A stretch of 64,000 bases of DNA, from NCBI GenBank assembly GCA_947493325.1, contig CANLQI010000002.1:558001-622000 (forward strand), written 5' to 3'. Positions within the stretch are counted from its first letter, which is position 1. Every line of letters starts with the position of its first letter. The notes beneath the pieces were generated by a model that saw only the letters and a program-made list of their open reading frames with translations, did not search any database and was not told where the DNA came from. This stretch comes from an uncultured Sphingomonadaceae bacterium (GTDB lineage Bacteria; Pseudomonadota; Alphaproteobacteria; Sphingomonadales; Sphingomonadaceae). Shown in pieces: positions 26,630 through 34,841 of the stretch. The position numbers were made by a program, and so were the translations under genes.

Positions 26630-28389
26630 GTCGGCTCACCATCCATCGGGCGGACCTTGACGACATTGAACATGCCCGCATGCATGTGCATCAAAAGGTG
26701 GCAGTGGAACGCCCAATCACCAGGGGCATCGGCGGTGAAATCGAACTTCACATAGCCTCCGGGAAGCACATTGACGGTATGCTTTCTCGGCTGGTGTCCG
26801 TCCTGACCGTTGACGATCTCGAAGAAATGACCGTGCAAGTGGATCGGGTGCGTCATCATGGTGTTGTTCACGAGCTTGACCCGCACTCGCTCGTCTCGCG
26901 CAAAACGGATCGGCTCGACAATCTCGGCAAAGCGCCGCCCGTCAAGCGACCACATATAGCGTTCCATATTACCCGTCAGATGGATGACCAACTCGCGGCT
27001 TGGCCTGCGTGGATCGGGATTGGGGTCAAGCGAGCGGAGCTGCGTGTAAGTCAGAACACGGTGCGGGACGTTTTCGAGACCCAGACCGCGATCACCAGTT
27101 CGGTCGGCAGGATTGGGCGCAATCATATCGACACCCGGATTGACGTCGATACCGGGCGCATTGTCAGGATCGCGCATGCTCATGTCACCATGATCCATGC
27201 TGCCGTGGTCCATGCCCGAGTGATCTTCACCATCGCTCATACCGGCCATGCCGCCCATACCCATGTCGCGCATTGTGAGGGTTGGACGCTCACGAAGGGC
27301 TGGCACGGGTGCCTCCATGCCAAGGCGTGGTGCAAGCGTTGCGCGACCAAGCCCTGAGCGGTCGATGCTTTCAGCGACGAAGCTGTAAGCCCGATCTTCG
27401 CGAGGCGTGACCACCACGTCGTAGGTTTCAGCCACGCCAATCTGGAATTCGTCCGTATCGACAGGCTGGACGTTTTCTCCGTCAGCATTGACCACAGTCA
27501 TCGGAAGGCCAGGAATTCGCACATTGAATATGCTCATGGCCGAGGCATTGATGATGCGCAGGCGCACGCGCTCACCTGGCTCGAACAATCCCGTCCAATT
27601 CTCATTCGGTCCGTGACCGTTGATGAGATAGGTGTAAGTGGCACCCGTCACATCCGCGATATCAGATGGCATCATACGCATACCAGCCCAGCGGAGACGC
27701 TCTTCAACGTCTTGACCTTCGCCTGTCAGCAGACCCGCTAAAGTCTGTTGCTGGCGATTGAAATAATCGGGCGACTGTTTGAGTGTGCGCATAATCTCAT
27801 GCGGATGCATGAAGCTCCAATCCGAAAGCACGATGATGTGTTCGCGGTCATATTGGACAGGATCAGCTCCCGCAGGATCGACGACGATTGGGCCGTAATG
27901 TCCCATTGCTTCCTGCAAGCCGGAGTGGCTGTGATACCAATATGTCCCCGACTGAATGATTGGGAATTCATATACGAATGTTTCGTGCGGCTTGATGCCT
28001 GGAAAACTGACGCCTGGAACACCGTCCATCTGGAAGGGTAAAAGAAGGCCGTGCCAGTGGATGGACGTGTCTTCGTCAAGATGGTTGGTAACGGCCAGTC
28101 TGACATTTTGCCCTTCGCGTAAGCGAATGAGCGGGGCGGGAAGCGAGCCGTTTACGGTGACGGCATGGCCGGTACGATTACCGATCAAGAAAGAAGAGTT
28201 CGCAATTGAAAGCGCGATATCCTCGCCAGTCAGGGTTGCGCCCGTTTTTGTTGCAGGTGCATGGGCAAGGCCACGAGGCGACGCCCAAGCGGGCATCATC
28301 GATTGAAATGCGAACATACCGCCAACGGCGAGAGAGCCTTTAAGCAAGTTTCTGCGTGAGCGGTCGATAGGAGAGGAGGTCAACTTCAT
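26626..28389 (-). CDS. copA: Copper resistance multicopper oxidase
   Basis: The protein (587 residues) has a twin-arginine signal (SRRNLLKGSLAVGGM). All four copper-binding clusters are present: HWHGLLLPFQMDG, YWYHSHSG, HPIHLHGHFFEI and HCHLLMHMHAGM. A Met/His/Gly-rich insert (MGMGGMAGMSDGEDHSGMDHG, about 375-400) is typical of PcoA/CopA. It oxidises Cu(I) in the periplasm. It begins 2 bp after csoR and overlaps copB by 4 bp. Confidence 0.95.
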   Translation of the reverse strand: MKLTSSPIDRSRRNLLKGSLAVGGMFAFQSMMPAWASPRGLAHAPATKTGATLTGEDIALSIANSSFLIGNRTGHAVTVNGSLPAPLIRLREGQNVRLAVTNHLDEDTSIHWHGLLLPFQMDGVPGVSFPGIKPHETFVYEFPIIQSGTYWYHSHSGLQEAMGHYGPIVVDPAGADPVQYDREHIIVLSDWSFMHPHEIMRTLKQSPDYFNRQQQTLAGLLTGEGQDVEERLRWAGMRMMPSDIADVTGATYTYLINGHGPNENWTGLFEPGERVRLRIINASAMSIFNVRIPGLPMTVVNADGENVQPVDTDEFQIGVAETYDVVVTPREDRAYSFVAESIDRSGLGRATLAPRLGMEAPVPALRERPTLTMRDMGMGGMAGMSDGEDHSGMDHGSMDHGDMSMRDPDNAPGIDVNPGVDMIAPNPADRTGDRGLGLENVPHRVLTYTQLRSLDPNPDPRRPSRELVIHLTGNMERYMWSLDGRRFAEIVEPIRFARDERVRVKLVNNTMMTHPIHLHGHFFEIVNGQDGHQPRKHTVNVLPGGYVKFDFTADAPGDWAFHCHLLMHMHAGMFNVVKVRPMDGEPT

Positions 28390-28391
28390 GC

Positions 28392-28664
28392 TTACCTGCC
28401 CATCTTTCCGAACAGGTCGACAAGCTCTGTAAACTTCTCGCGCTGTGCTTCGCGGTCGCCACTATCGATGGCTTCATTCACGCAGCACCCGGCATGAATC
28501 GAAAGCACCTTTTGTTTTGCTGATTTCAGCGCCGCTTCCATCGCCTGCATCTGTTGAAGGATGTCGATGCAGTACCGCTCATCATCCATCATCTTGGCGA
28601 TACCGCGCGCCTGACCTTCAATGCGCTTCATGCGGGCTATTTCTTTTTGGAACTTGTCGCTCAC
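28392..28664 (-). CDS. csoR: CsoR/FrmR-family metal-sensing repressor
   Basis: This 90-residue all-helical regulator has the family pattern RMKRIEGQARGI, Cys32 (RYCIDIL), His57 and Cys60/61 (SIHAGCC). The Cys-His-Cys set matches the Cu(I) ligands of CsoR. It heads the copper operon, and a G/C-tract palindrome at 28697-28713 lies just upstream. It most likely represses both this operon and the divergent one. Confidence 0.88.
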   Translation of the reverse strand: MSDKFQKEIARMKRIEGQARGIAKMMDDERYCIDILQQMQAMEAALKSAKQKVLSIHAGCCVNEAIDSGDREAQREKFTELVDLFGKMGR

Positions 28665-28696
28665 GATGTCGTATGTCCTATCAAAGGTTGTTATCT

Positions 28697-28713
28697 ATAC
28701 CCTATGGGGGTAT
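28697..28713. promoter_or_regulatory. CsoR-type operator
   Basis: ATACCC-TAT-GGGGGTAT is a near-palindrome with the A/T-flanked G-tract pattern of CsoR/RcnR-family operators. It lies in the 78-bp gap between csoR (minus) and the 28743 gene (plus), so one site could control both directions. Confidence 0.7.
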
Positions 28714-28742
28714 GGTATAGCAAAGAGATAGATCGATCAAGC

Positions 28743-29195
28743 ATGACAGCAAGACCTGAAAGCCCAAAAATTTCTCCAGAGCCGCGCATCGCTGTATTCG
28801 GCGGTTTGGCGGCATTCGTATGGGAAATGTGGCAGATGCCCCTCTATGAAACGGCTGGCATGTCATACTTGGAAATGGTCGCCGGTTGTTCGCTTGCCTC
28901 TGTAGGTGATGCAGGGATCATGGTTTTCGCTTATTGGACTACCGCGAGAATCATGCAGGATCGCTTCTGGCTTTTCGATCTCACAACGAAATCAGTTCTA
29001 CTCTATCTCGCCATCGGCGAGATTGTGACGATCGTGATTGAGCATATTGCACTCAATGTAAGTTTCGGATGGCGCTACGCAGATGCGATGCCGAATATAC
29101 CCCTACTCGGTATAGGCGTATCACCTTTCCTCATGTGGCTGATTATCCCGACAGTCGCATTATTCCTTGCGCGGTGGGGGGTGAAGCATCGCTAA
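28743..29195 (+). CDS. Membrane protein of the divergent copper-linked operon
   Basis: The 150-residue product has four hydrophobic segments, beginning IAVFGGLAAFVWEMWQMPLYE and ending PFLMWLIIPTVALFLARWG, with a conserved-looking EHIAL segment between. No family recognised. It is the first gene of a plus-strand operon that starts next to the CsoR-type site, so a metal-linked role is likely from context. The frame is open upstream to 28554 inside csoR and its promoter; ATG 28743 is the sensible start. Confidence 0.75.
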   Translation: MTARPESPKISPEPRIAVFGGLAAFVWEMWQMPLYETAGMSYLEMVAGCSLASVGDAGIMVFAYWTTARIMQDRFWLFDLTTKSVLLYLAIGEIVTIVIEHIALNVSFGWRYADAMPNIPLLGIGVSPFLMWLIIPTVALFLARWGVKHR

Positions 29196-29811
29196 GTTAA
29201 AGCTAAATTCCATTATCGCCGCGCTCTTCGTCGCTTTATCGGCGACGCTGGTCGTAGCGCCGACTGCAAGTCTTGCGCATGAAGCGCACAGGCAGAACCA
29301 GACGACGCAAGAGGCAGCGCAGCAACCTCAGGCGGCAGATAGCGAGGTAGCAGTTCAAGCTGAGCATATTGCTACCGGCTTTGACATTGTCGATTTTCTC
29401 GGACGTCTTCATCCGGCAGCCGTTCATTTCCCAATCGCGCTTCTTATTCTGGCGGCACTCGTTGAGCTGGCCATGATGGTCCGCCCGCAATTGCGCTTGG
29501 AGCGAACAGTCGGGCTTCTTCTTTGGGCAGGCGCATTGAGCGGGATCATAGCGGCTTTGCTTGGTTGGTATGCAGGCGGCTTTCGCCTGACCGACCGATC
29601 CGACCTATTATTCGCACATCGCTGGAACGGCACGGCAATAACGATAATCGCGCTCATTGCGGCGCTCGCACATTCCAGAGGATGGAACCGCATGGTGTTC
29701 CGTCTGTTAGTGTTTTCAGTTGCTATTGCACTGATAATTCAGGGGTATATGGGAGGCGAGCTCGCCTTTGGTCCCGATCATCTTAACTTGAAACCGAAAG
29801 GGGGCTCTTAA
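29188..29811 (+). CDS. DUF2231-like membrane protein lacking a canonical start codon
   Basis: The frame reads a good signal peptide (AKLKLNSIIAALFVALSA, then PTASLAH), a Gln-rich linker, and a membrane domain starting LHPAAVHFPIALLILAALVEL, typical of DUF2231. No ATG, GTG or TTG lies in frame between the stop at 29182 and the internal ATG at 29473, which falls inside the membrane domain. ATC at 29188 is preceded by GGGGGGTGA at good spacing and overlaps the previous stop, so it is the apparent start. It is either a rare ATC start or a mutated ATG. The next gene begins immediately at 29812. Confidence 0.65.
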   Translation: MAKLKLNSIIAALFVALSATLVVAPTASLAHEAHRQNQTTQEAAQQPQAADSEVAVQAEHIATGFDIVDFLGRLHPAAVHFPIALLILAALVELAMMVRPQLRLERTVGLLLWAGALSGIIAALLGWYAGGFRLTDRSDLLFAHRWNGTAITIIALIAALAHSRGWNRMVFRLLVFSVAIALIIQGYMGGELAFGPDHLNLKPKGGS

Positions 29812-30321
29812 ATGAGTTACGGAAGATTTGCGGCCATGATCCTGGCTTCAACGGTCATCATGTATGGCTTGATGTATTTGAACAGCTACGAAATCGGGCA
29901 CGTATTCTTTAGCGAAACGCGCGCCTGGATGGCGCTTTATATGGGTGCGATGATGGCGATCATCATGCTCGCTTTCATGCTGGGGATGTATAAGAAAACA
30001 AAGGTCAACATTGCCATATTCGCTGGCGCAGCGGTGGTATTTGCAGGCTCACTTTTCCTTGTTCGCAGCCAGAACACAATCGCTGATGAGGCGTGGATGA
30101 GCGCGATGATCCCGCATCACTCTATTGCCATTCTCACCAGCGAACGCGCCAATATCGAAGATCAGCGCGTGCGCGAACTCGCAGATGAGATCATTAAGGC
30201 GCAGCGCCGCGAAATCGACGAGATGAAGTGGCTGCTCGATGACATCGACGCCAATGGTCATGCCACGACCGAGGCGGAAGCGAGTGCTCGGCCTGTGCCG
30301 GACTTCGAAGGCGAACTTTAA
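29812..30321 (+). CDS. DUF305-domain membrane protein
   Basis: The 169-residue product has three membrane helices in the first 85 residues, then a DUF305 segment with EAWMSAMIPHHSIAILTSERA and a long amphipathic helix. DUF305 proteins carry conserved His/Met and are frequent in copper- and silver-resistance clusters. It follows the DUF2231-like gene without a gap and precedes the glutaredoxin-MauE gene by 18 bp. Confidence 0.85.
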   Translation: MSYGRFAAMILASTVIMYGLMYLNSYEIGHVFFSETRAWMALYMGAMMAIIMLAFMLGMYKKTKVNIAIFAGAAVVFAGSLFLVRSQNTIADEAWMSAMIPHHSIAILTSERANIEDQRVRELADEIIKAQRREIDEMKWLLDDIDANGHATTEAEASARPVPDFEGEL

Positions 30322-30339
30322 GGAAAGAGAGGGACGGAC

Positions 30340-31092
30340 ATGGCAAATTCCAAAACCGCTAAGCTGTATCGGATGGTCATGGAGGATCATGTCTGTCCCT
30401 ACGGTATCAAATCGAAATACCTGCTCGAAAAGCAGGGCTTCGAGGTTGAAGATCATCACCTGACCAGCCGCGAGGAAACCGATGCTTTCAAGGAGAAGCA
30501 CGGTGTCGAGACGACCCCGCAAACCTTTATCGATGGCAAGCGCATCGGTGGTTATGACGATCTAAGAGCGCACTTTGGCGATGAGCCTAAAGACAAGGAT
30601 GAAAAGACATACCGGCCTGTCATTGCTCTGTTTGCAATGACCTTCCTTATGGCGCTCATGGCGGCGTTCGTTGCCGAGGGTGAGTGGATTACGCTGCGCA
30701 CCTTCGAGTGGTTTATCGCCTTTTCAATGTGCGGGCTTGCCTATCTTAAGCTGCGCGATGTCGAGAGCTTCTCGACCATGTTTCTGAACTATGATCTGCT
30801 CGCCAAGAAATGGGTGCCGTATGGGTATGTCTATCCGTATGGCGAAGGCTTGGCAGGCTTGCTTATGATAGGCGGCATTTTGTCGTTCATCTCCATTCCA
30901 GTCGCGCTTTTCATTGGAACGGTGGGAGCGGTCTCGGTCTTCAACGCCGTCTATATCGACAAGCGGGAACTCAAATGCGCTTGTGTCGGTGGTGACAGCA
31001 ATGTGCCGCTTGGCTTCATCTCGCTTACCGAGAATCTCATGATGATGGGCATGGCCATATGGATGCTTGTTAAGACGAGCGTTCTCGGCTGA
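30340..31092 (+). CDS. Glutaredoxin-MauE fusion membrane protein
   Basis: Residues 5-85 form a glutaredoxin domain with CPYG (Cys19) and TTPQTFIDGKRIGGYDDL. Residues about 95-245 hold four membrane helices of the MauE/DoxX type, with CACVGG between the last two. Such fusions may pass electrons across the membrane or handle thiols and metal. AAAGAGAGG precedes ATG 30340. It ends the plus-strand operon. Confidence 0.85.
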   Translation: MANSKTAKLYRMVMEDHVCPYGIKSKYLLEKQGFEVEDHHLTSREETDAFKEKHGVETTPQTFIDGKRIGGYDDLRAHFGDEPKDKDEKTYRPVIALFAMTFLMALMAAFVAEGEWITLRTFEWFIAFSMCGLAYLKLRDVESFSTMFLNYDLLAKKWVPYGYVYPYGEGLAGLLMIGGILSFISIPVALFIGTVGAVSVFNAVYIDKRELKCACVGGDSNVPLGFISLTENLMMMGMAIWMLVKTSVLG

Positions 31093-31103
31093 ACGCGGCC
31101 CGC

Positions 31104-31271
31104 CTACTTTAATTGCAAGGCGAGCTTAACAGCTGCGATCTTGTCACAAATCGTGTTGAGCTCGGCTGCATCCGACGCCGCGTTAAACCTCCCTTGAAGG
31201 TCAGCGAGCAGTGACAGAAGTTCTTGTCGCGATAGTTTTGCAAGCGATGCTGTGTTGAATGTGTCGTTCAT
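31104..31271 (-). CDS. 55-residue plasmid-type protein, function unknown
   Basis: The minus-strand frame from ATG 31271 to TAG 31104 encodes 55 residues: MNDTFNTASLAKLSRQELL, an SLLADLQGRFNAASDAAEL helix, and a C-terminal KLALQLK. It is entirely helical and soluble. AGAGAGGAGA lies 6-7 nt before the ATG and supports expression. It is convergent with the glutaredoxin-MauE gene (11-bp gap). Confidence 0.65.
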   Translation of the reverse strand: MNDTFNTASLAKLSRQELLSLLADLQGRFNAASDAAELNTICDKIAAVKLALQLK

Positions 31272-31606
31272 GGCTTTCTCCTCTCTTAGCCCCGCAATGG
31301 CGGGTCTGACTTGTTGGTGAGAGGAACAGCCCCAAGCTCCATGCCGCCGTCATTCGCATGAAGCGCAACGTCAGTGAAGCAATCCGCTTTTTTCGTGGAT
31401 TTGATGGTCTGTAGGCAATCGAGATCGGGTAGCCGACTTGAACCCATCGACAAGTTTATCCGCTATGAGGGCAATGGCTGGAGCCAGAGCCGTGTGAACC
31501 ATTCCCCCTAGTGATCGGAGTCTCGGAACCGAGCGCTTTCAAAAACCTCAATTTGCTATGCGGACCTGTAGTGAGTGAGGAGCGAGACTGACCGGCTGTG
31601 CATGAC
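31272..31606. other. Gene-free stretch upstream of the 31750 leader
   Basis: No supported gene lies here. The first bases hold the ribosome site and probable promoter of the 55-residue gene on the minus strand and a small CCCGC/GCGGG hairpin (about 31292-31306). The remainder shows no clear signal until the structured leader at 31607. Confidence 0.5.
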
Positions 31607-31660
31607 GGTCAACGGTCTGCCCGCACCACTTTGCATCAATGCAAACCGTGTTGCCCGTTT
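31607..31660 (+). ncRNA. Structured leader motif, copy 2
   Basis: The outer stem AACGG (31611-31615)/CCGTT (31655-31659) encloses TCTGCCCGCACCA. A terminal hairpin TTTGCA-TCAA-TGCAAA (31630-31645) and CCGTGTTG follow. Inside, CAC (31624-31626) can pair with GTG (31648-31650). Both stems differ in bases from copies 1 and 3 yet remain paired. It ends 90 nt before ATG 31750. Confidence 0.6.
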
Positions 31661-31749
31661 CCTAGGCCACAAGCCAAGTGACCATCACACAAACCCAACC
31701 GGCCTTCTTTCGCCCTGTTCACCAACAGGAGCGCAAAAGGAGGCTCAAA

Positions 31750-32058
31750 ATGAAAGACGACTATATCCGAGAAGAAATCACTTGGGACGGCATCACCATC
31801 GAGATTGGTTGGTCGCCCGAATATTTCTCAATCGGCAACGGAAAGACGATGGGCCATCTCGAAGTCCGCTCGATTGCGCCCGACCGGGAACCACTTCCCA
31901 TGACCGAAACCGGCTATCGCTCGCATTGGATGACGCCGGAAGAAATGAATGAGTATGGCGGGCCGCAAAACTTCGTCGAAGCCTGGATCGACCACGAGGC
32001 GCAAACGCCTGCATGGATGGAGGCCAAAACGAAACGTGCGCAATTGGAGTTGTTCTAA
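31750..32058 (+). CDS. Small plasmid-type protein with structured leader
   Basis: The 102-residue soluble protein has a beta-rich start (EEITWDGITIEIGWSPEYF) and a charged C-terminus (TPAWMEAKTKRAQLELF). AAAAGGAGG precedes ATG 31750, and an earlier in-frame ATG at 31678 has no such site. Copy 2 of the structured leader lies upstream. Function unknown. Confidence 0.7.
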   Translation: MKDDYIREEITWDGITIEIGWSPEYFSIGNGKTMGHLEVRSIAPDREPLPMTETGYRSHWMTPEEMNEYGGPQNFVEAWIDHEAQTPAWMEAKTKRAQLELF

Positions 32059-32178
32059 TTGCCCACCCATCCCAAATTGCTCCGAAGCGAACTGGCCCGC
32101 TCTTCGCTTCGGGCAAGCGGAGGCCGAGAACTGGCCAGATGGCAGTTGTATTCCGAAAACACGCTATGGCGATATTGT

Positions 32179-32631
32179 CTATAAGGGCTTGATGCGTTCG
32201 TGGTTTCCCGAGGAACACTCTGAATGGTCATTGATCGAGGCCATCACTTGGCAGCTTGCGACCTTGCCGCCCTCACAGCTTGTGACCATCCGTTCTAATT
32301 CGCGCTCCAACGCCGCCAGTTGGCCGAGCCGCTTACGCACAGCTCCAAGCTGATTTTGGGCGATTTTATTGACCACCGCACAGTCACTGCTGGGATGAGT
32401 TTGCAGTTCGATTAGCGTTCGAATGTCGTCCATCGGGAAACCAAGCTCTCTGGCGTGCCGAATGAAAGACAGCCGCTCGACATCAAGGCTGCCATAGAGC
32501 CTCTGTCCGCTTTCGCTGCGGTCAGGCGTGCCCATCAGTCCAACACTCTCATAATATCGAATAGTCGTGATTTTCACGTTTGCAGCTTTGGAAAGCCTGC
32601 CGATGGTCATGGGTTTCATAATAATGCTCAT
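32179..32631 (-). CDS. MerR-family divalent-metal regulator
   Basis: The 150-residue activator has the MerR helix-turn-helix (MTIGRLSKAANVKITTIRYYESVGL, from residue 8) and a dimer helix. Metal ligands are Cys84 (at the ZntR Cys79 position) plus Cys119, Cys127 and Cys139. The Cys at position 84 favours Zn/Cd/Pb over Cu(I). It faces a cation-efflux gene across a 74-bp gap with a MerR-type promoter, and so should switch on that gene. Confidence 0.88.
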   Translation of the reverse strand: MSIIMKPMTIGRLSKAANVKITTIRYYESVGLMGTPDRSESGQRLYGSLDVERLSFIRHARELGFPMDDIRTLIELQTHPSSDCAVVNKIAQNQLGAVRKRLGQLAALERELERMVTSCEGGKVASCQVMASINDHSECSSGNHERIKPL

Positions 32632-32638
32632 TTTCCGC

Positions 32639-32674
32639 TTGCCTCTACAGTCGCTGTAGACTGTATCACACTAT
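32639..32674 (+). promoter_or_regulatory. MerR-type operator-promoter
   Basis: A -35-like TTGCCT (32639-32644) is followed by the dyad TCTACAG-tcg-CTGTAGA (32644-32660) and a -10-like region near 32664-32674. The long spacing with the dyad in the spacer is the MerR-regulated layout, and it directs the 32706 operon. Confidence 0.75.
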
Positions 32675-32705
32675 TTGTTGGTATCGAAAGCGAAAGGGAA
32701 AAGCG

Positions 32706-33350
32706 GTGTCAGGTTGTTGTGAAGACAAGGTTTTTGATGGCATTTCGCCCGGATATAAGAGAGCTTTGCTGGCAGTCATTGCCATCAATGCTACGATGTT
32801 TGTGGTGGAAATGTGGGCAGGATTAACGTCTGGTTCTCAGGCGTTGAAGGCTGACGCGCTCGATTTTGCTGGCGATACTGCAACCTACACGTTGAGCTTA
32901 CTCGTTATCGGCGCCTCAATCCGCACAAGAGCAATAACCTCGCTTATCAAGAGCGCATCGCTTGCAGCAATTGCTCTGGCCATTTTGATAACGACCCTGT
33001 TGCGGTTCATGGAAGGGGCCGCGCCCGAAGCCCAGACCATGAGTTTGGTCGCCCTGCTGGCGTTGGCGGCAAATGTCGCGAGCGTATTTATTCTCCTGAA
33101 ATGGCGGGACGGGGACAGCAATGTCCGTTCAGTGTGGCTGTGCTCGCGTAACGACGCCATCGGGAATGTTGCCGTTATCTTGGCAGGAATCTTGGTTGCA
33201 GCAACGGCTAGCCCGCTTCCAGACTTGATAGTCGCGTTATTGCTTGCCGGAATTTTCCTGCGGTCTTCCTTTGCAATCACCGTTCAAGCCATATCCGAAC
33301 TGAAGACAGAGCGAAGCTGTGAGATCAAACCCGAAAGCACAAATCAATGA
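32706..33350 (+). CDS. Cation diffusion facilitator-type efflux protein
   Basis: This 214-residue, six-helix membrane protein has CDF signatures ALKADALDFAGDTATY in helix 2 and LCSRNDAIGNVAVILAG in helix 5. These supply the Asp-containing metal site. The usual cytoplasmic C-terminal domain is almost absent. A CC pair near the start (SGCCEDK) may bind metal. It is controlled by the divergent MerR gene and overlaps the next gene by 4 bp. Confidence 0.85.
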   Translation: MSGCCEDKVFDGISPGYKRALLAVIAINATMFVVEMWAGLTSGSQALKADALDFAGDTATYTLSLLVIGASIRTRAITSLIKSASLAAIALAILITTLLRFMEGAAPEAQTMSLVALLALAANVASVFILLKWRDGDSNVRSVWLCSRNDAIGNVAVILAGILVAATASPLPDLIVALLLAGIFLRSSFAITVQAISELKTERSCEIKPESTNQ

Positions 33351-33799
33351 AGCTCTATTTCCCGCCGCTCGCTCAGTTCATTGTTTACGGTTTACTCGGT
33401 TATCTCGCGAGTAGGGCGATGCCATCCTTCGAATATGCGGCGAGCATCGCCGTTTGGATAGCCGTTACCCTGTTTGTGCTAGGCGCAATCATTCTTTTTC
33501 AAGCAGTGCGGTTGTTTGGAAAAGCAGAGACAACGGTCAATCCAATCGAGCCAGAAAAGGCTGAGCGACTGGTAACATCCGGCCTGTATCGATTTACCCG
33601 AAACCCAATGTATCTCGGCATGCTGCTCGTCCTGCTAGGCGGCGCACTGTATTTGCAGAACATCGCGGCTTTATCGGGGCCGCTGGCCTATATGCTTTCC
33701 ATGACATTCCTTCAGATCAAGCCTGAAGAGCGCGTGCTGAGCGCAAAATTTGGCAAGCCTTTCGAAGATTATTGTCAACGCACCCGCCGCTGGTTTTAA
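33347..33799 (+). CDS. Isoprenylcysteine carboxyl methyltransferase-type membrane protein
   Basis: The 150-residue membrane protein has the ICMT/PEMT signature LVTSGLYRFTRNPMYLGMLL followed by IKPEERVLSAKFGKPFEDYCQRTRRW. Members methylate small lipids or are of unknown function and often travel with CDF efflux genes on mobile elements. It overlaps the CDF gene by ATGA. Substrate unknown. Confidence 0.85.
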   Translation: MKLYFPPLAQFIVYGLLGYLASRAMPSFEYAASIAVWIAVTLFVLGAIILFQAVRLFGKAETTVNPIEPEKAERLVTSGLYRFTRNPMYLGMLLVLLGGALYLQNIAALSGPLAYMLSMTFLQIKPEERVLSAKFGKPFEDYCQRTRRWF

Positions 33800-33811
33800 G
33801 GATGTCTACCG

Positions 33812-34384
33812 ATGTTTAATGCTCCGCAATGGGTGCAATGGTTGTTGTTCGGACTCCCAGCCACCGCCATTGGCCTTATCTTCCTGCTTTCGGCTGTTGC
33901 CGCAGCCCGCCAGACCTTCCAGTTCTTCCCGCCACCAACAAAGGCCAGTTGGCAGCACAGACTGTTTTTGCTGCTTTTCCGACTATATCTCTATCCACTG
34001 ATCGGGTTATCGATTTTTTACTCCCAGCCGATCCATTCGAAGCAGGCCATTTTCCAGTACGGAATTGGCGGTTTGCTGTTGCTTGTTGGCTTCGGTCTCG
34101 CCTTTCTAATCACTTTCCAAATGGGATGGCGCAATGCTTTTGGGGAAAGGCGCGGGCTGAAAACCAATGGATGGTTCTCCATCAGCCGGAACCCCGTCTA
34201 TGTCGCCACATGGATTGGCCTGATCGGATGGGGGCTGCTTGCCAACAACCTGCTTGTCACCATTCTACTTATCCTGTGGGCCACGATGTATTTGTTGGCC
34301 CCCGTTGTCGAAGAGCCTTGGCTGGAGAAGGAGTATGGCGAAGACTATCGTGCCTACAAAAAGCGCGTGAGGCGATTTTTGTGA
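33812..34384 (+). CDS. Second ICMT-type membrane methyltransferase
   Basis: The 190-residue product has five hydrophobic segments and ends with the same layout as its neighbour: LKTNGWFSISRNPVYVATWIGL, then VEEPWLEKEYGEDYRAYKKRVRRFL. The pair are distant relatives rather than a recent duplication. The stop overlaps the next start (TGATG). Confidence 0.83.
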   Translation: MFNAPQWVQWLLFGLPATAIGLIFLLSAVAAARQTFQFFPPPTKASWQHRLFLLLFRLYLYPLIGLSIFYSQPIHSKQAIFQYGIGGLLLLVGFGLAFLITFQMGWRNAFGERRGLKTNGWFSISRNPVYVATWIGLIGWGLLANNLLVTILLILWATMYLLAPVVEEPWLEKEYGEDYRAYKKRVRRFL

Positions 34385-34809
34385 TGATGAAAGTCTTGCG
34401 ATTAGTAGCTTCTATCTATCCCATATGTGCTGGCTTAATCTTCCTGTCTCTTAGCCTGCTCACTTTCACGCATCCCGAGATTCTCTCCTATTATTCTATC
34501 GGTGTTGATACTCCAGCGGCTCGCATTGCTATCCGTGCGATGATTGGAGGGGGTGAACTCGCAGTTGCAGTCCTTTTGCTTCTTGGAGGATCGCTCAACC
34601 TGACATTCAAGCAGCGTTGTGTGATCGGCGCTGTAGTCTTTAGTTGCGTGGGCTTAGCCAGAGTGCTGTCTGGGATGGGCGAGGGCTTCGAATTCCTAAT
34701 AGGCCAGCCACTTCGGGAAGCCATTGCCGAACTCGTTCTTGCCCTTTTGGGGCTCATTTCAGCAACTGTATTCGTTGGAGATTACGAGATTTCCAGTTCT
34801 GACAAATAG
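34384..34809 (+). CDS. DUF4345-like small membrane protein
   Basis: The 141-residue product has four membrane helices, starting VASIYPICAGLIFLSLSLL and ending with the LALLGLISATVF helix. An ARIAIRAMIGGGELAVAVLLL segment between them is typical of DUF4345. It is the last gene of the MerR-controlled module. Function unknown. Confidence 0.75.
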   Translation: MMKVLRLVASIYPICAGLIFLSLSLLTFTHPEILSYYSIGVDTPAARIAIRAMIGGGELAVAVLLLLGGSLNLTFKQRCVIGAVVFSCVGLARVLSGMGEGFEFLIGQPLREAIAELVLALLGLISATVFVGDYEISSSDK

Positions 34810-34841
34810 GCGTGCTTTGGTGTTTGAGGCGAGTGTTTCGT

